NCBI RefSeq assembly: GCF_009828855.1
Contig: NZ_WUAG01000001.1
Coordinates: forward strand, 372,001-436,000
DNA: 64,000 nucleotides
Direction: 5' to 3'
Source of the DNA: Psychromonas sp. L1A2
GTDB lineage: Bacteria > Pseudomonadota > Gammaproteobacteria > Enterobacterales > Psychromonadaceae
A model generated the notes under the pieces. It was not told where the DNA came from. It worked only from the letters and a program-made list of their open reading frames with translations, and ran no database searches. Position 1 is the first letter of the stretch. Every line of letters begins with the position of its first letter. Shown here in pieces: positions 9,500 through 17,817 of this stretch. The position numbers and the translations under genes were made by a program.

Positions 9500-11413
9500 A
9501 TGAAGTTCACTAATAAATTTACGTTTATTACTAGTGCTATTGTGTTGACCTGTATTACTTTGGTATTAATCGGTGGTATGGTAAGTTTGCGATCACTATC
9601 ATTAAAACATCACCAGCAGCTTATTGGCAGTGTTATTGAAGTGATTGAAAAGCAAATTGATAAGCAAACTGTTGAAACTCAATTTGACTCTTGGTTACCC
9701 GATTTACTTGATGCATCAGGTATTGTTCGTTTACAAGTTAAGCGTGGTGATGTGACGGTATATCAAAACTATTATGCCAGTCGCCAATATTATCCAATGC
9801 GATTGTTGCTTCGTTACTCCTACGAATTAGATAAATATCCCGATGTTCGCTTGATATTGCATACCCGCCAGCCTTTTTCTGAACTTAAATTCACCTTTTG
9901 GCCTCTCGCAGGGGTTGGTACTGCCATCTTGTTGAGTTTAAGTTTGTTATATTTTGCATTACGTTGGATAAAAAAATCGTTTTATGGTGCCGAACTATTA
10001 GAGCGCCGTGCTCATTATTTATTACAAAACAACCCGACTGCACGCTTTGCCCAAGAGGGAGAGTGGCCTAAAGCGGCAAGCCAAGCTCTGGATGTACTAT
10101 CAGAGCGATTAGAAAACAGCCTTAAAGAGCGTAGTATTTTTGATATCCATATCAGAGGAAAGGCTTTTTTAGACGAAGATACTGGGCTTGGTAACCGTTT
10201 AGCATTTGATAATATGTTAGATACGGTGACGAACGATGAAAGTTATGCCTCAAATACATTAATATTAATCAGTTTGACTGAATTAAGTACGCTGAAGTAC
10301 CAGTTTGGTGCTGAACAAGCCGATAAAGTCATTCAGCAAATGGTTGATTTATTGAAAAGTTTTTGTAGTCGCTATGATGATAGTTTTTATGGCAGTGTTA
10401 AGAAGCCTGAATTTGTTATTTTATTGCCACAAATGGCCTACGAAGAAACAAAAGTAGTAGCAAAACAATTAACAAAAGCGTTATATCAATTACAGCTCCC
10501 AGATCCCTCTCTTATTGAGACTTTTTTTCATATTGGTGTAGTTAATTTCCCCTTTGGCAAAGAAGTCAGTCATATTATTGATGATGCGAATCGTGCTTTA
10601 TTGGTAGCTGAACATCAAAAAATAAGTGGATGGCATTTATCTGAAGAAAACTTAAAGAAAAATGTGATCAGTAAGGGAACCGTCCATTGGCGAGGGCTAT
10701 TAACAGATGTTTTAAACAAAGACGCGTTGTTATTATATCGACAACATGTTGTAAAGCGTGATCCTACTAATATCTTATATTCAGAGTTATGGTCTCGGAT
10801 TATAGGCTATGATAAAGAAGTTATTGCTGCAGGTACGTTTATGCCAATGGCTGAAAAGTGTGGATTGTGTGGTCAAATAGATAAGCAAATGCTAGAAAAA
10901 GTGTTGGCATTGTTAGTAGTTCGAGGTGAGTCTTGTAAACCCATTGGGGTCAATTTAGGTTCTCGATTTTTAATGAATAAAGAAAATCGTAAATGGTTGA
11001 TGTTTGAATTAATGCAAAAAACTAAAAAGATTCGTAATAACTTAGTCATTGAAATATCTGAACATTTAATTGAACAACATTATTCACCTATGCGTTTTGC
11101 TTTGATTGCCTTACAAAAAATAGGCTGCAAAATAGCAGTCGATAATGTTGGTAAATCTGTTGTGAATACTCAATATATACTCGATTTTAATATTGATTAT
11201 TTAAAGCTACATGCAAGCTTAATTAGAGATATTCATATTCGCAGTACTAACCAGGTCGCAATACAAAGTTTAATGGCAAGTTGTTTAAATAGCCATGCTC
11301 AAGTTATCGCAGTTGGTATTGAAACCGAAGAGGAATGGAAGTGTTTACTTCGCTTGGGTGTATGTGGGGGGCAGGGCACTTTGTTCTCAACACCAAAACA
11401 AATGAAAGTGTAA
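9500..11413 (+). CDS. csrD: CsrD-like degenerate GGDEF-EAL membrane protein
   Basis: Likely CsrD, which targets the small RNAs CsrB/CsrC for RNase E decay and so tunes the CsrA carbon-storage regulator. It has 637 residues (E. coli 646). Two membrane segments (about 6-30 and 136-156) enclose a periplasmic loop; a HAMP-like stretch with GAELLERRAHYLL follows. The GGDEF domain starts near DTGLGNRLAFDNML, but its active-site signature reads SVKKPEF, and the EAL domain has SELWSR instead of EAL, so neither cyclase nor phosphodiesterase activity is expected, as in E. coli CsrD. The C-terminal VNLGSR, IEISEHLIEQ and GVCGGQGTLFS segments match the family. Monocistronic. Confidence 0.88.
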   Translation: MKFTNKFTFITSAIVLTCITLVLIGGMVSLRSLSLKHHQQLIGSVIEVIEKQIDKQTVETQFDSWLPDLLDASGIVRLQVKRGDVTVYQNYYASRQYYPMRLLLRYSYELDKYPDVRLILHTRQPFSELKFTFWPLAGVGTAILLSLSLLYFALRWIKKSFYGAELLERRAHYLLQNNPTARFAQEGEWPKAASQALDVLSERLENSLKERSIFDIHIRGKAFLDEDTGLGNRLAFDNMLDTVTNDESYASNTLILISLTELSTLKYQFGAEQADKVIQQMVDLLKSFCSRYDDSFYGSVKKPEFVILLPQMAYEETKVVAKQLTKALYQLQLPDPSLIETFFHIGVVNFPFGKEVSHIIDDANRALLVAEHQKISGWHLSEENLKKNVISKGTVHWRGLLTDVLNKDALLLYRQHVVKRDPTNILYSELWSRIIGYDKEVIAAGTFMPMAEKCGLCGQIDKQMLEKVLALLVVRGESCKPIGVNLGSRFLMNKENRKWLMFELMQKTKKIRNNLVIEISEHLIEQHYSPMRFALIALQKIGCKIAVDNVGKSVVNTQYILDFNIDYLKLHASLIRDIHIRSTNQVAIQSLMASCLNSHAQVIAVGIETEEEWKCLLRLGVCGGQGTLFSTPKQMKV

Positions 11414-11483
11414 ATAAACCGGACTAAGGATATGCACAATAGAAATGTTATCTAAAAAGTAGTCATTGATGGCTCAAGGCATG

Positions 11484-12425
11484 TTAAAACTTTTTTTGCT
11501 CTTTTAACCCAGCTAACCCTTGTAAACCACCAGTATGTAACGCAACAATGTGAGTACCAGCTGGAAAATAGTCTTGTTCGATTAAATTCCATAATGCATA
11601 AAACATTTTACCGCTATAGATTGGCTCAATAGGAATATTGGTATCTAATGTAAATTGTCGACAAAATTCAGCTATTGTTAGTGATACTTTCCCATACCCC
11701 CCCCCATGAAAGTCGGTATGTAAATGCCAATTTATTTGACTTTCTTCTTGCACAAAACCTTTAACTGTTTCTTCTAAATATTGTCCATTCTTGAGCACTG
11801 CAATACCATGAACAACCGTCGTAGGGCTATATTTAAGTGCCCCGCTAATAAGGCCTGCTAAAGTTCCTGCGCTTCCTGTTGCTGTAAAAATATGACCAAT
11901 TGGTTGTTTACATTGGTGTGTTAATTCTTTTATGACTTCTTCTACGCCTGGTATCGCTAGGTTATTGCTCCCGCCTTCAGGAATAATATAAGCATTGGGA
12001 TATTGTTTCTGTAACATCGTTAAATATTCATCTTCTTCTTTCAATCGATAGGTTTTTCTATCCACAAATTGTAATTGCATCCCCCATTTTTGAACTTGAG
12101 ATAAAGTAGGGTTGGATGCATAGTGTTGTTCTCCTCTAATAATACCCGTTGCTTTAAATTGAAAATGATTGCAGGCTGCAGCTAGAGCATGAATGTGGTT
12201 TGAGAACGCACCACCAAAGCTAATTAGGTGGTTTTTATTATTAGCTTCTGCATAAAGTAAGTTATATTTTAATTTTCGCCATTTGTTCCCTGAAATATCT
12301 GGATGTAATAAATCATCACGTTTAACCGACAAGGTAATAGATTTTTCAGTAAGTAGCGGGTGAGTAAGTACTTGCAAAGGGCTGTGCCCCATTGTTCGAT
12401 ATAAAGTGCTTTCTATAAAACTCAT
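11484..12425 (-). CDS. PLP-dependent D-cysteine desulfhydrase / ACC deaminase family enzyme
   Basis: Fold-type II pyridoxal-phosphate enzyme of the ACC deaminase/D-cysteine desulfhydrase family, 313 residues. The PLP lysine is K51 in SGNKWRKLKYN, followed by SFGGAFSNHIHALAAAC and the phosphate-binding TATGSAGTLAGL loop; the family's C-terminal IYSGKMFYALW and HTGGLQGL are present. Members act on D-cysteine or, in some soil bacteria and plants, on 1-aminocyclopropane-1-carboxylate. The deaminase-specific residues cannot be verified by eye, so I call only the family. It stands alone, convergent with csrD across about 70 bases without a clear terminator. Confidence 0.85.
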   Translation of the reverse strand: MSFIESTLYRTMGHSPLQVLTHPLLTEKSITLSVKRDDLLHPDISGNKWRKLKYNLLYAEANNKNHLISFGGAFSNHIHALAAACNHFQFKATGIIRGEQHYASNPTLSQVQKWGMQLQFVDRKTYRLKEEDEYLTMLQKQYPNAYIIPEGGSNNLAIPGVEEVIKELTHQCKQPIGHIFTATGSAGTLAGLISGALKYSPTTVVHGIAVLKNGQYLEETVKGFVQEESQINWHLHTDFHGGGYGKVSLTIAEFCRQFTLDTNIPIEPIYSGKMFYALWNLIEQDYFPAGTHIVALHTGGLQGLAGLKEQKKF

Positions 12426-12643
12426 CTCTTTTCCTGCTATATTTAAAGTAGCTATTTTTCCTTATATTTTACCTTATAGTTGAATATATTTAGTTTTTAT
12501 TTATTCAGAGTAGATTTTGTTATTGCTGTTTAAGTAAGACGCTAAGCTTGCAACAATGATGGAAGACTAAGATCATGATTTATAATAATGCTTAAAATTA
12601 AAAAATTAAACCGCATGTCATTCAGCAATACTTAAGGAATATT

Positions 12644-12976
12644 ATGTTTGAGTTTAAAACCATCGCATTATTTATAGTGACGGCCATTGCTGAAATAGTA
12701 GGGTGTTATTTACCTTACCTTTGGCTTAAGCAAGAAAAAAGTATTTTGCTTTTGATCCCTGCTGCCTTCAGTCTCGCTTTATTTGCTTGGTTATTGTCCT
12801 TACATCCAGCAGCTTCAGGTCGGGTTTATGCAGCATACGGTGGCGTTTACATTTTTGTTGCAATGATATGGCTTTGGACGGTTGATGGTGTAAAACCAAC
12901 GCTATGGGATCTGGTAGGCACATCAATTGCGCTTATTGGCATGGCAATTATTATGTTTTCGCCGAAAAGTTCATGA
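12644..12976 (+). CDS. ynfA: YnfA/UPF0060 family small membrane protein
   Basis: 110-residue inner-membrane protein with four predicted membrane helices (about 5-25, 32-53, 62-80, 87-106), of the drug/metabolite transporter superfamily, related to small multidrug-resistance proteins. Family marks are [14 protein letters not shown] near the N-terminus, [17 protein letters not shown] in the third helix and the closing [11 protein letters not shown]. The conserved glutamate E17 lies in the first helix. ATG at 12644 follows TAAGGAATATT. It may be co-transcribed with the small gene 20 bases downstream. The substrate is unknown. Confidence 0.9.
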   Translation: MFEFKTIALFIVTAIAEIVGCYLPYLWLKQEKSILLLIPAAFSLALFAWLLSLHPAASGRVYAAYGGVYIFVAMIWLWTVDGVKPTLWDLVGTSIALIGMAIIMFSPKSS

Positions 12977-12995
12977 TTATTATTTGGAGTAAACA

Positions 12996-13214
12996 ATGAG
13001 AGAATCTTTAAGAGCTAAGATCATTACAGTGTGTGATAAAAAAATAATGCTTAAAGGTGACAAAGTAGGTCTTTCTTTTTATGCTTTCTTTGCCAATAAA
13101 AATGACAACCCTGATCTATTGATGGAAGCTGCAACGTGGTGGATTCAAGTCCATAAATTAGATCATTTTGTGAAAGCAAAGGTTATTAAAAAGATGGTCG
13201 AAAAAGGGTTGTAA
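12996..13214 (+). CDS. Small conserved protein, possibly DUF6500 family
   Basis: 72-residue soluble, basic protein beginning MRESLRAKIITVCDKK, with the distinctive GLSFYAFFANKND and AATWWIQVHKLDHF segments, and no membrane helix or signal peptide. It seems to match a family of short uncharacterised proteins that I recall as DUF6500; the name is from memory. TTTGGAG stands seven bases before the ATG. It follows ynfA by 19 bases and probably shares its transcript. Base composition is like its neighbours. Function unknown. Confidence 0.75.
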   Translation: MRESLRAKIITVCDKKIMLKGDKVGLSFYAFFANKNDNPDLLMEAATWWIQVHKLDHFVKAKVIKKMVEKGL

Positions 13215-13237
13215 TGGTATTTAAGTGAACTTCTTCA

Positions 13238-13462
13238 TTGTAAGTTTCGTAAAGGAAACAATCATTAAAGCATTAACCTCTTTTAGTTATACCAATGGAA
13301 TTAAATAAGTGATCAGAGATTGCGCAGGAAAAATTAACACTAATAAGGCGTGAGTTGTAGGAGATAGTTGTTCTCACTTCGAAAGGCTCAACTTAATGCC
13401 TTAAACTAAGTCATTTTTTCTGAGCAAAATTTAGAACTCTGATTTAATGTAATTGATATTAC
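13238..13462. repeat. Diverged intergenic repeat, copy A, with palindromic core
   Basis: Shares two blocks with 17273-17439: TTGTAA(G/A)TTTCGTAAAGG followed by TCATTAAAG, and CTTCGAAAGG(C/T)TCAA continuing to GCAAAATTTAGA and TTTAATGTAAT. In this copy the part from 13289 to 13459 is an imperfect long palindrome: ATACCAATGGAATTAAAT at the left against ATTTAATGTAATTGATAT at the right, and AAAAATTAACACTAATAAGGCG against GCCTTAAACTAAGTCATTTTTT inside. That looks like a MITE-like or hairpin element sitting between genes. Confidence 0.75.
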
Positions 13463-13745
13463 AACGCTATATTTACTCTATTTTAAAAATTTACATAACA
13501 GGCAAAGCGATTAACAGCGTTTTTAACACACCTTTTATTACAGTTTCTATTCAAACTGTCGTTGATAAAATCTTTGCCCTCTCGTTATCATTTAGCTGTC
13601 CCTTAGCCATCATTTCGTTATTCTTCGTAGGCCTTCCATTCGTCACTCTTTCATATTTATGTTTTTTCTCGTTAGAAAATTATGTTTGTTTCTTTCAACT
13701 TAAAGCTGGAATTCAACCTTTCTGTTTTTTTATTGCGCAACCGCA

Positions 13746-13803
13746 CTTTAATGATTAAAAAAAAAGCGAGCCTGTGATGCAAGTTACAAATTAATCATTA
13801 AAG
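13746..13803 (+). promoter_or_regulatory. Paired palindromic operator-like sites upstream of dctP
   Basis: A perfect 13-base inverted repeat, CTTTAATGATTAA (13746-13758) and TTAATCATTAAAG (13791-13803). Each arm is itself an 11-base palindrome TTAAT-N-ATTAA; the two centres (13753, 13796) are 43 bases apart, about four helical turns. This is the form of a dimer-binding operator pair. The protein is unknown. Confidence 0.5.
13773..13788 (+). promoter_or_regulatory. CRP-like site upstream of the TRAP operon
   Basis: TGTGA-TGCAAG-TTACA matches the CRP consensus TGTGA-N6-TCACA at 9 of 10 positions. It lies between the two palindromes and about 175 bases before dctP, a fitting place for control of an organic-acid importer by carbon state. 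Confidence 0.5.
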
Positions 13804-13961
13804 AGATTCTTATTTTTGCGTGTAATGGCAGTCTGTTAACAACTTAGCAACAACATATTGATATTTGAAACATATTTAAGCTATTTAAATTAATCGTTTC
13901 ATATCTTACTTTATTGCTTAGATGACAAATCATTCAATCCTAACCTTACATGGAGTTTAAA

Positions 13962-15041
13962 ATGCTGAAGTCCTTTTATAAAAGTACCTTAATAGCCGCT
14001 GTAGTCTTAGTGACAAGCGCTAACGCTTTTGCAGCAGATAAAGTATATCGATTAAAATTAGCAGAAACGTGGGGGCCAAATTTTCCAGTGTTTGGCGATT
14101 CTGTTAAAAATATGGTCAAAATGGCAGAGGAAATGTCTAACGGCCGTTTGAAAATTCGAGTTGATTCAGCTAACAAACATAAGTCACCATTTGGTGTGTT
14201 TGATATGGTGAAAATGGGGCAGTACGATATAGGTCATTCTGCTAGTTATTATTATAACGGTAAAGTACCTAATACTTTGTATTTCACAACAATGCCATTT
14301 GGTATGACGGCGAGTGAGCAATATGCTTGGTTCCAATATGGTGGTGGTCAAGAACTAATGGATGAGGTGTATAGTGCTCATAATTTAGTACCTTTCCCTG
14401 GTGGTAATACCGGTGTGCAAATGGGGGGGTGGTTCCGTAAAGAAATCAATACTGTTGAAGATCTTAAGAACTTAAAAATGCGTATTCCTGGTTTTGCTGG
14501 AGAAGTGTTAGCTAAGCTAGGTGCGACACCAGTAAATATTCCACCTGGTGAGCTTTACACGTCGTTAGAGCGCAATACGATTGATGCGTTAGAGTGGGTT
14601 GGTCCATCATTAGATTTACGTATGGGGTTCCATAAAATTGCACCTATTTATTACATGGGGTGGCATGAACCTGCAACAGAGTTAATGTTCATCGTTAATA
14701 AAAAGAAATTAGAAAAGCTTCCTGACGATTTACAAGCTATTTTAAAAGTGGCTATGCGTAAAGCATCATACGATATGTATGTACAGTCTTATGCATTAAG
14801 TGCTGAAAACTGGGCTGTAATGAAAACTGAATACCCTGATATTCAAGTTAAAACTTTCCCGCCTGCTGTATTAAGTGCGATGAAAAAAGCTAATGATGAA
14901 ATTCTTAAAGAGAAAGCAAGTAATGACCCAATGGCTGCCAAAATAATCAAGTCACAAGAAGACTATTTAAAACTAGTACGAGTTTGGACTGATATATCTG
15001 AATATGGTTATATTAAAAGTACCAAAGAACTAGCTAACTAG
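13962..15041 (+). CDS. dctP: TRAP transporter substrate-binding protein (2-oxo/hydroxy acid type)
   Basis: Periplasmic binding protein of a TRAP transporter, 359 residues. Signal peptide about 1-24 ending ANAFA-A. The mature part has ETWGPNFPVFGDS, FDMVKMGQYDIGHSASYYY, PFPGGNTGVQMGGWF, LKMRIPGFAGEVL, the conserved LERNTIDALEWVGPS and the GWHEPATELMFIVN segment. These resemble the TakP group that binds 2-oxo acids, lactate or related monocarboxylates, more than the C4-dicarboxylate DctP of Rhodobacter; the ligand is inferred. The start is the ATG at 13962 because GGAG lies at 13952-13955; an ATG at 13950 would overlap that site. First of three genes, with a terminator-like hairpin before dctQ. 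Confidence 0.92.
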   Translation: MLKSFYKSTLIAAVVLVTSANAFAADKVYRLKLAETWGPNFPVFGDSVKNMVKMAEEMSNGRLKIRVDSANKHKSPFGVFDMVKMGQYDIGHSASYYYNGKVPNTLYFTTMPFGMTASEQYAWFQYGGGQELMDEVYSAHNLVPFPGGNTGVQMGGWFRKEINTVEDLKNLKMRIPGFAGEVLAKLGATPVNIPPGELYTSLERNTIDALEWVGPSLDLRMGFHKIAPIYYMGWHEPATELMFIVNKKKLEKLPDDLQAILKVAMRKASYDMYVQSYALSAENWAVMKTEYPDIQVKTFPPAVLSAMKKANDEILKEKASNDPMAAKIIKSQEDYLKLVRVWTDISEYGYIKSTKELAN

Positions 15042-15048
15042 TAATACT

Positions 15049-15072
15049 AAGGCTACTTATCGTAGCCTTTTT
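15049..15072 (+). terminator. Intra-operon terminator/attenuator between dctP and dctQ
   Basis: Stem AAGGCTAC / GTAGCCTT, loop TTATC, then TTTTTCTTTT. It would let dctP be made in excess over the membrane subunits. Confidence 0.85.
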
Positions 15073-15108
15073 CTTTTCTCGCCTGTCTCCTAGAAGGAAT
15101 TATCTTAA

Positions 15109-15612
15109 ATGGAAAGTCTGCAAAACGTCTTCGATCGCTTTTCTGATGTTATCGGCAAAATAGCTGCTGCATTGATGATTTTATTATTAATTAATGTTTT
15201 TTATGATGTAGTTGCTCGTTATTTTTTCAAATCTAGTTCTATCGCTTTTCAAGAATTAGAATGGCATATTTTTGCATCAATGTTTTTACTCGGGATTGCT
15301 TATACATTAAAAGAAGAAGGGCATGTACGTGTTGATATTATTTATGAAAAGCTCAGTAATAAAAACAAAGCTTGGATTAATAGCTTAGGGTGTATTTTCT
15401 TTCTCCTCCCTTTTTGTGGTCTAGTTATTTGGTATGGCTATGACTTTACACTGGAATCTTATAGTTTGAATGAAGTGAGCGGAGACCCTGGTGGGTTATC
15501 ACATCGCTGGCTAATTAAAGCAATGATCCCTCTTTCTGCTCTCGCACTTACTTTTAGTGGGTTAGGCATGTTGATAAAAAATCTTCGCTGCATTCTTAAA
15601 CAAGACATTTAA
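15109..15612 (+). CDS. dctQ: TRAP transporter small membrane subunit
   Basis: 167-residue integral membrane protein with four helices (about 14-36, 50-70, 90-112, 131-153), the DctQ/TRAP-small family that pairs with DctM. Conserved family features are NVFYDVVARYFF in helix 1, FQELEWHIFASMFLLGIAYTL in helix 2 and VRVDIIYEKLS after it. It lies 67 bases after dctP beyond a terminator-like hairpin and 12 bases before dctM. ATG at 15109, with AAGGAATTATCTTAA upstream. Confidence 0.92.
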   Translation: MESLQNVFDRFSDVIGKIAAALMILLLINVFYDVVARYFFKSSSIAFQELEWHIFASMFLLGIAYTLKEEGHVRVDIIYEKLSNKNKAWINSLGCIFFLLPFCGLVIWYGYDFTLESYSLNEVSGDPGGLSHRWLIKAMIPLSALALTFSGLGMLIKNLRCILKQDI

Positions 15613-15624
15613 AAGGGACTTTTT

Positions 15625-16917
15625 ATGATTGGCATTATAATGTTTGGTGTGGCGTTATTGCTACTACTAACGGGTTTTCCCGTCGCATTTGTATTTGGCG
15701 GCGTAGCCTTAATTTTTGGGGTATTTGCTGAGGGTTTTGAATTATTCGCCTTTATGCCATACCGTATTATGAGCATCATGGAAAACTCGATCATGATGGC
15801 GGTACCTATGTTTATCTTCATGGGAAACGTATTACAAAAAACTAAATTAGCAGAGCAATTATTAGAAGCAATGGGGCAGTTATTTGGCCGTGTTAGAGGT
15901 GGTGTTGCAGTTTCAACTATTCTCGTAGGTTGTTTGCTAGCAGCTTCAACAGGTGTGGTTGGTGCTTCCGTTGTTGCAATGGGCGTTATTTCTCTGCCTG
16001 TTATGCTCAAGTACAACTACGATAAGAAACTTGCAACGGGCGTTATTTGTGCGTCTGGTACATTAGGACAAATCATACCTCCTTCTATTATCTTAATTAT
16101 TCTTGGCGATGTAATGGGGGTACCTGTTGGTGACCTATTTAGAGCGGCGGTATTACCTGGTGCAATATTGGTTGGTGCGTTTATATTATATGTTTTAATT
16201 TATGCTTACTTTAAACCGGAAGCCGCGCCTGCATTACCTGAGTCTGAGTTTTCTGGTCCTGGAGGATTTGCACCTTATTTGGTTGCGTTTAAAGCTATTG
16301 CGCCACCTCTAGTGTTAATTTTCTCCGTATTAGGTTCAATCTTTTACGGTATTGCTACACCGACAGAGTCATCTGCCATTGGTGGTGTGGGGGCTATTTT
16401 ATTAGCTCTTTTATATAAACAATGCTCATGGAAGATCTTGTGGGAATCCTCGATTGAAACGGTCAAAGTGACTGCGATGGTATTTGCTATCTTTATTGGA
16501 GCAACTGCTTTTTCAATGGTATTTTCTTATACGGGTGGTGAAGAGTTAATTGAAGAGTTAATGTTTAGTTTACCTGGTGAAAAATGGGGCTTTTTAATTA
16601 TTACCATGCTGGTTATTTTAGTACTTGGTTTCTTTATCGATTTTGTAGAGATTTCATTTATTGTCGTTCCTATGCTGTACCCAATCGCTGAAATGATGGG
16701 AATTGATTTAACGTGGTTTGCTATCTTAATCGCAATGAATCTACAAACATCCTTCTTAACGCCCCCCTTTGGCTTCAGTCTCTTTTATCTAAAAGGGGTC
16801 GCCCCGCCCGAAGTCAAAACGATGGATATTTACAAAGGTGTTATTCCGTTTATTGGATTGCAGTTATTAGTATTAGCTTCAATTGTTGTTTTTCCCGGCT
16901 TTTATGGCTTCGAATAA
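15625..16917 (+). CDS. dctM: TRAP transporter large permease subunit
   Basis: 430-residue sodium-coupled permease subunit of the TRAP-T system with about 12 membrane helices, in the ion transporter superfamily. Seen are FGVALLLLLTGFPVAFVFGG at the start, VPMFIFMGNVLQKT, the GCLLAASTGVVGASVVAMG re-entrant motif, GASGTLGQIIPPS-like CASGTLGQIIPPSIILI, and NLQTSFLTPPFGFSLFY near the end, all typical of DctM. It completes the operon and is followed by a strong terminator at 16993. A short frame inside its 3' end is a shadow. Confidence 0.94.
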   Translation: MIGIIMFGVALLLLLTGFPVAFVFGGVALIFGVFAEGFELFAFMPYRIMSIMENSIMMAVPMFIFMGNVLQKTKLAEQLLEAMGQLFGRVRGGVAVSTILVGCLLAASTGVVGASVVAMGVISLPVMLKYNYDKKLATGVICASGTLGQIIPPSIILIILGDVMGVPVGDLFRAAVLPGAILVGAFILYVLIYAYFKPEAAPALPESEFSGPGGFAPYLVAFKAIAPPLVLIFSVLGSIFYGIATPTESSAIGGVGAILLALLYKQCSWKILWESSIETVKVTAMVFAIFIGATAFSMVFSYTGGEELIEELMFSLPGEKWGFLIITMLVILVLGFFIDFVEISFIVVPMLYPIAEMMGIDLTWFAILIAMNLQTSFLTPPFGFSLFYLKGVAPPEVKTMDIYKGVIPFIGLQLLVLASIVVFPGFYGFE

Positions 16918-16992
16918 TAAGGTGAAGTTGACTAACGCATAAAGGCATTTAATGCATAAGCCATTATGATCACAATAATCTATTAATAACTC

Positions 16993-17022
16993 ATAAAGCC
17001 TCTCTCGTAGAGGCTTTATTTA
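16993..17022 (+). terminator. Terminator of the TRAP operon
   Basis: Perfect 11-bp stem ATAAAGCCTCT / AGAGGCTTTAT with loop CTCGT, followed by TTATTC. Confidence 0.88.
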
Positions 17023-17272
17023 TTCTCATTAACTATTTTCTTATTATATTTTAAAGTCTATTTTAAAGCATCGTTTTATAACGTTGAGCAAGTTGTAAGC
17101 ATATCCACCAATAGCCGCCTTAATCGCTATCTGCTTAACCCTTATAAGAAATAGGTAACCTATAGCATACGTTGACTTACTCGTTAAACGGCTTTTTTCG
17201 TCGATTTAGATACTTATATCATCACAATAAATAGTGTATCTATTTTACTGGTTAAAGCTGCCCACTTTCTCG

Positions 17273-17439
17273 TTGTAAATTTCGTAAAGGGAGCCGTCAT
17301 TAAAGTATTAATATCTTTTGGTTAATTCTCCGATAGACGATTAACGAAGTTAACCTTCGAAAGGTTCAATTTAAGCCTTGAATTGAACTTTTTTCCAGCG
17401 CAAAATTTAGATAACATATTTAATGTAATCGGTATTATT
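17273..17439. repeat. Diverged intergenic repeat, copy B
   Basis: Second copy of the 13238-13462 element, in the same orientation. The first block (17273-17319) and the second (17355-17439) are kept at roughly 80 percent by eye, but the left arm of the palindrome is missing and replaced by about 35 unrelated bases, so this copy looks degraded. Confidence 0.7.
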
Positions 17440-17769
17440 TGACAATACAAACACACAAGTTTTATAAACTATTTTATTGATACCTTAATCACTCGGTAAC
17501 TTTTGTTAAATATTGCTCTTAAATATTTTTATTAAATATTGAAGAGTTAAATACAGAACATTAAATTTATTGAGTTCAATATTCTAATCGAAGTGTTTTA
17601 TTCGATTATTATTTTTTAGGTTAGTAGGCGAATTGATAGTAGAGCTCTAAGCATCATAAGTTAAGTCTCTAAAGTATTAACTTTATTCGCGTAAATTTTT
17701 CATTGGAAGGGGTTGTTTTGATTCGAAGATATTGCGTTAATACATTTATATTTCATGGGGATTTAATAT

Positions 17770-17794
17770 AAAAAGCCTGTTCAAAACAGGCTTT
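17770..17794 (-). terminator. Terminator of ybeD-lipB-lipA
   Basis: Stem AAAGCCTGTT / AACAGGCTTT with a three-base loop; on the minus strand it runs into TTTTT. It lies about 25 bases after the lipA stop. Confidence 0.9.
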
Positions 17795-17817
17795 CTATAA
17801 TGATACGTTCATTTATC

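Larger units (their letters stand above)
13215..13961. other. Gene-free regulatory/repeat region before the TRAP operon
   Basis: About 750 bases with no convincing gene. It holds one copy of the diverged intergenic repeat (13238-13462), a stretch of unassigned AT-rich sequence (13463-13745), the paired TTAAT-N-ATTAA palindromes with an enclosed CRP-like site (13746-13803), and the leader of dctP. Confidence 0.7.
16918..17817. other. 900-base gene-free region between dctM and lipA
   Basis: Contains the dctM terminator, repeat copy B and the lipA terminator. The rest is AT-rich with several small imperfect inverted repeats (for example ATAGGT-A-ACCTAT near 17151 and AATCGAA/TTCGATT near 17590) but no open frame with a believable start. 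I see no tRNA-like fold. Confidence 0.6.

Noticed and set aside
13453-13758. Open frame of 101 codons after repeat copy A
   Set aside because: It begins with TTG inside the repeat, has no ribosome-binding site, a Phe/Cys/Leu-rich composition typical of random AT-rich sequence, and ends inside the operator-like palindrome.
13825-13841. TGGCAG before dctP as a sigma-54 promoter
   Set aside because: The -24 part fits, but the -12 part is TTAAC without GC at the right distance.
15609-16016. Minus-strand frame of 135 codons within dctM
   Set aside because: Antisense shadow of a strongly supported membrane protein gene; Thr/Pro/Asn-rich product without family likeness.
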